The notes under the pieces: generated by a model
The model's input: the letters and a program-made list of their open reading frames with translations, nothing else
Told to the model about the DNA's origin: nothing
The model's database searches: none
Program-made: the position numbers and the translations under genes
Source of the DNA: Toxoplasma gondii ME49
Lineage: Eukaryota; Apicomplexa; Conoidasida; Eucoccidiorida; Sarcocystidae
Direction of reading: 5' to 3'
Assembly: GCF_000006565.2 (NCBI RefSeq)
Contig: NC_031467.1
Coordinates: 1,302,001 to 1,366,000 of the forward strand
Length of the DNA stretch: 64,000 bases
Shown here: piece after piece, positions 62,101 through 64,000 of the stretch
How the letters are laid out: each line of letters begins with the position of its first letter
Position numbering within the stretch: the first letter of the stretch is position 1

Positions 62101-63588
62101 GAGGACGTTGACGCGTTCTCGAAGAGGCACTCCGGGCGGAAGGCAGAGACGCGCTCCGGCAGCGAGGAGGCGGTGTCGCCCACCGGTCCTTTCAAACCGC
62201 GGGCGCTTTTTGGCGGCGGCCGATACGTCAAGCGCGTGCTTCAGTTGCCGCGTTGCTCGACGCCTCCGCACTCCGAAGCCCGGGGAAAGTCGCAAAACCG
62301 TGGAGAGGAACAAGCGACGTCGGTCGTGTCCAGAAGGGGTGGCGCCTCACTTCTCAGGAAACAGTTTCTCCGGACCGGAATCTCTGCAGTCGGGCTAGGA
62401 ATGGGAGACACAGTGCTTCTCGACTTGCTCGACCGAAAGGAGCTTCTCCCCGACCTCCGCCCCGCTGCGGTGCCTCTGGTCGACATCGTCGTGGGGGCGT
62501 TTTCCTCTCAGGGGTTGGGAGGGAGAAATCCAAGAGACGACGCCCTCGCTGCCGGCGAATCTCGCTCTCCGGTGTCTCTGCGTGGAGGGCGAGACGCCGA
62601 GCCACAGAGCAACGCGCGACAGTCTGCGCCTCCTTTATCGGGTTCCCCACTCTCTCCGTTCTCGACTTACAGCAGCCAGAGGGTAGCTTCGGCGCTCCGC
62701 GGCGAGGCCGACGCCGCGTCGAGAGGCTCTTCGTCTTCCCGGGACTCGGCGGTGCAGACGGATGAGAAGATGAAAAACGAGACTTTTTTTGAAACGCGTT
62801 CTGCATTCGCCGCACATGCAGCCGCCGTTGCCCTAGCGCAGATGCTCCGGAGAGAACACGGGTGGCGAGTCGAGGTCTTCTGGGGCGACAGAGAGGAAGA
62901 AAAAGAGTGGCAGGTCGCAATGGCGAGAGCCGCGGAGCTGGGGGCGCGCGCTGTGGTCGGCGTCGCGTTCGACGAAGCTGAGAGAGGTGGGGGAGACGTG
63001 CAGAAGGACTGGGAAGCCTCTCGCGAAGGAGGCAGGGGAGAAGCGAGAGAAGAGGCAGCGCGAACGGGAGATGAACTTTTCACCGGCGACAGAGAGGGGA
63101 TCGCATCGCCCCTGGAGAAGAGGGGGAAGCACTTGGAGGCAACGCGAGACAAGTGGAACGAGGCGAGTCACCGAGACGCGGGAAGCCGTGGTGTGAGTGG
63201 AGGAGAAAAGCGTCGGGTGCTGAACAGGAACACGACAGATTCGCCTGCAGCCGCGCTGACCGCAACCCCAGAGAGAGAACCGTCCAGCCACCAGTCACTA
63301 AAGCAACGCGAACCAGAGCGGCCGCTTCCACCTGTGCTCGCGCGTCGTGTTCAGTACTGTGTGAAACTCCTTTCCTCGGATCCCCGCGGCGCGAACGGAG
63401 GAGAGAGGAGAGACAAGGTGCCCGTCGGGGACAGAGGGGGTGAGTGCAAAGCAGAGTTGCCAGAGGCGTTTTCGACGTCTTCAGACTCGAGAAGACAGGA
63501 GTCTGGAAGTCTGTTTTTGGTGACAGAGGATGCGGCTGTAGTCGTGGACGCGCTGAAGGCTCTTGCTGGCACCTCCACAGACCGCTAG
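59146..63588 (+). CDS. HisRS: Histidyl-tRNA synthetase, probably apicoplast-targeted
   Basis: A single uninterrupted frame of 1480 aa. The ATG at 59146 is chosen because it opens a textbook signal peptide (MLHVLLLLLAFSFSVVSA); the frame is open further upstream but without an ATG. The enzyme charges tRNA-His with histidine. After the signal peptide comes a ~250-residue Ser/Arg/Pro-rich leader. Then come class II HisRS elements: RGSQDFPPL (about 271, the RGxxDF block), LALRPELTPSL, motif 2 in GDCWRYERPGR (about 568), the histidine-specific RGLGYYRGLVFEAF (about 950), FGGGRYVKRVL (about 1020) and motif 3 in GLGMGDTVLL. The C-terminal anticodon-binding domain begins about 1224 (ALAQMLRREHGWRVEVFWG) and includes ELGARAVVGVAFDEAE. 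The usual length is 420-510 aa; the excess is Ser/Glu/Gly-rich insertions, the largest at about 705-830. Signal plus transit-like leader points to the apicoplast; the secretory route alone cannot be ruled out. It is divergent from importin beta. Confidence 0.93.
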   Translation: MLHVLLLLLAFSFSVVSADRRTWATSQATWTWPAHCLHEKRGGLSLSLSSFLSAEKVGTDPLLPFSLLSPSSQQRTPSGTSRTRTKSSLLTSQCPGDLESGRPVQRILRERGAGGSSGIPGSSDRPSGRPAFGFVSPLLEQATAVAADGRHRQGSWRGCMQSRGSLSTRNSPPVWRADGARSTLLGCSRARRDTREETRNKLQLCLPAVVGASASNGQRSRRALSENLECTYSRPVCWTGSKAGGVEPARGSLVDATSTSALFSSSLLHPVRGSQDFPPLLWRLHQWLFSQWRETAASFGFYEFATPVVEPAELYVHPSGERSARLRGDAGTVADGEAGQHAAKESSPEKRGCSSLRSVDFFSTSAPHPEVTDTAKASRSDFGTQFIEGARPPSLTASPSSRQRTTWEVPPHLYLFRDQSERPLALRPELTPSLCRLLLRLYAKPQRRVSGVSPPPFRESASTKRTDESGGKPTSSDWDSNRENHDAEGCRVGAPTAAVRDPSRGESPRCNVESVSCTDSSGRGSRGRDEQSEEADARRNGRKHACSVAALESLVANPSLPVRLTSIGDCWRYERPGRCRRRQHWQWNLDIVLGPGEEELNALQPQPARRMHASGSATARGASDGARGGRDVCFQGRRSRHPEHLPDARPEAEVLAAAVSLLEKLGLRPKDVEIRVGSRRILEALLVRLGVIDGQKLWAQTRASPEDESEEVPEPKGMEQQAEAGKGRKALDASGVESEAGGASRDGRGRGEERREDADESPPQEGRSSVLHTRAEADGAAGSIQGVCVEGESGGNVEKVDKVGTPSSSSSRESQRSGLEGTEREKETQKVEQICQVLDRLERHSVEDVLPELSKVTGLGLDDARALVQSLQAFSPFDPIPTETRGQLSASESPSAGSVSASPESSPAAASLVDRQLAAAVEEVRQLFDLFPLYGLSHEWLSWHLLTVRGLGYYRGLVFEAFERVASSSSRAFEAESRAGRGVTTEDVDAFSKRHSGRKAETRSGSEEAVSPTGPFKPRALFGGGRYVKRVLQLPRCSTPPHSEARGKSQNRGEEQATSVVSRRGGASLLRKQFLRTGISAVGLGMGDTVLLDLLDRKELLPDLRPAAVPLVDIVVGAFSSQGLGGRNPRDDALAAGESRSPVSLRGGRDAEPQSNARQSAPPLSGSPLSPFSTYSSQRVASALRGEADAASRGSSSSRDSAVQTDEKMKNETFFETRSAFAAHAAAVALAQMLRREHGWRVEVFWGDREEEKEWQVAMARAAELGARAVVGVAFDEAERGGGDVQKDWEASREGGRGEAREEAARTGDELFTGDREGIASPLEKRGKHLEATRDKWNEASHRDAGSRGVSGGEKRRVLNRNTTDSPAAALTATPEREPSSHQSLKQREPERPLPPVLARRVQYCVKLLSSDPRGANGGERRDKVPVGDRGGECKAELPEAFSTSSDSRRQESGSLFLVTEDAAVVVDALKALAGTSTDR

Positions 63589-64000
63589 GTGTCAGCCGAA
63601 AAACGCAGATTAGTGCGCAGGTTTGGGCGGGGGTTTGGAAAAGCTGTGCGCGGCTTCTTTCCTCGATACAGTTAACTAGCTAGAGCGCTTGGGAGCGATG
63701 GTCATTCCTGCGTTGCTCCACAATTTGATGTTGACGGGCTCGCGCAGTCTGCGACACGTGCTGTACGAAGAGTGTCTCTGTTTTCCATCGGAAGAGCGAC
63801 GACGAATTCATGCTGAAGGCGAGACCTGCGGTGCCCTTCCTGGTTCGTTCGTAGTTCTCAGGATGGACGAGGCATAGTCAGGGGGGAAGCGCCGACTTTC
63901 CACGTTCCTCCCACGCCTGAAGCACGTAGAAACGGGTCGCTACGGATCAAGACGAGTTGCAAAGATTTTCACTCCGAAATCGACATGAGTTTCCGCGACG
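63589..64000. other. 3' flank of HisRS, nothing recognised
   Basis: Presumed HisRS 3' UTR and the start of the next intergenic region. A 60-codon frame from the ATG at 63698 has no motif and is not called. Confidence 0.5.

Noticed and set aside
1..64000. CRISPR arrays, insertion sequences, phage or operon structure
   Set aside because: No spaced identical repeats, transposase or polycistronic layout; the sequence is eukaryotic with spliced genes.

Overview
The window looks like nuclear DNA of a tissue-cyst coccidian (Sarcocystidae, close to Toxoplasma, Hammondia or Neospora). The genes are interrupted by many GT-AG introns and carry long Ser/Gly/Glu-rich insertions inside conserved folds. 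Introns hold AT dinucleotide runs. One protein has a signal peptide followed by a long Ser/Arg-rich leader typical of apicoplast targeting. No prokaryotic operon, CRISPR array or insertion sequence is visible. The species cannot be fixed from sequence alone.

Layout: (1) 1-1960 (+), 3' part of an unrecognised Ser/Gly/Gln-rich protein gene. (2) 4918-8767 (+), VPS33, a two-exon Sec1/Munc18-family subunit of the HOPS/CORVET tethers. (3) 10322-13223 (-), a three-exon DEAD-box RNA helicase of the DDX49/Dbp8 type, convergent with VPS33. (4) 15568-26222 (-), a Patched/RND-type 12-TM transporter in about 11 exons, with a very large Lys/Ala-rich cytosolic loop. (5) 30734-33743 (+), an unrecognised protein with a C-x2-C...C-x2-C motif. 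More exon-like blocks at 33802-35077 are cut off from it by a stop at the splice junction. (6) 35.1-44.7 kb, a long stretch with no recognisable gene. (7) 44710-55349 (-), importin beta (karyopherin beta-1) in 13 exons. (8) 59146-63588 (+), a single-exon histidyl-tRNA synthetase with an N-terminal signal peptide, probably the apicoplast enzyme.

The recognised genes are housekeeping functions: endolysosomal tethering, ribosome biogenesis, lipid/small-molecule transport, nuclear import and organellar translation. I see no operon-like logic or clustered pathway. Gene pairs are divergent (Patched with the 30.7-kb gene; importin beta with HisRS) or convergent (VPS33 with the helicase; the 30.7-kb gene with importin beta). 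I rebuilt exon boundaries by matching splice consensus, reading phase and family alignment from memory. Most junctions agree on all three, and the exceptions are flagged. I found no clear new multi-gene system. The most unusual items are the giant basic loop in the Patched protein, the stop codon at a splice junction near 33.74/33.80 kb, one phase mismatch in importin beta, and a possible mitochondrial-DNA insertion near 9.2 kb.
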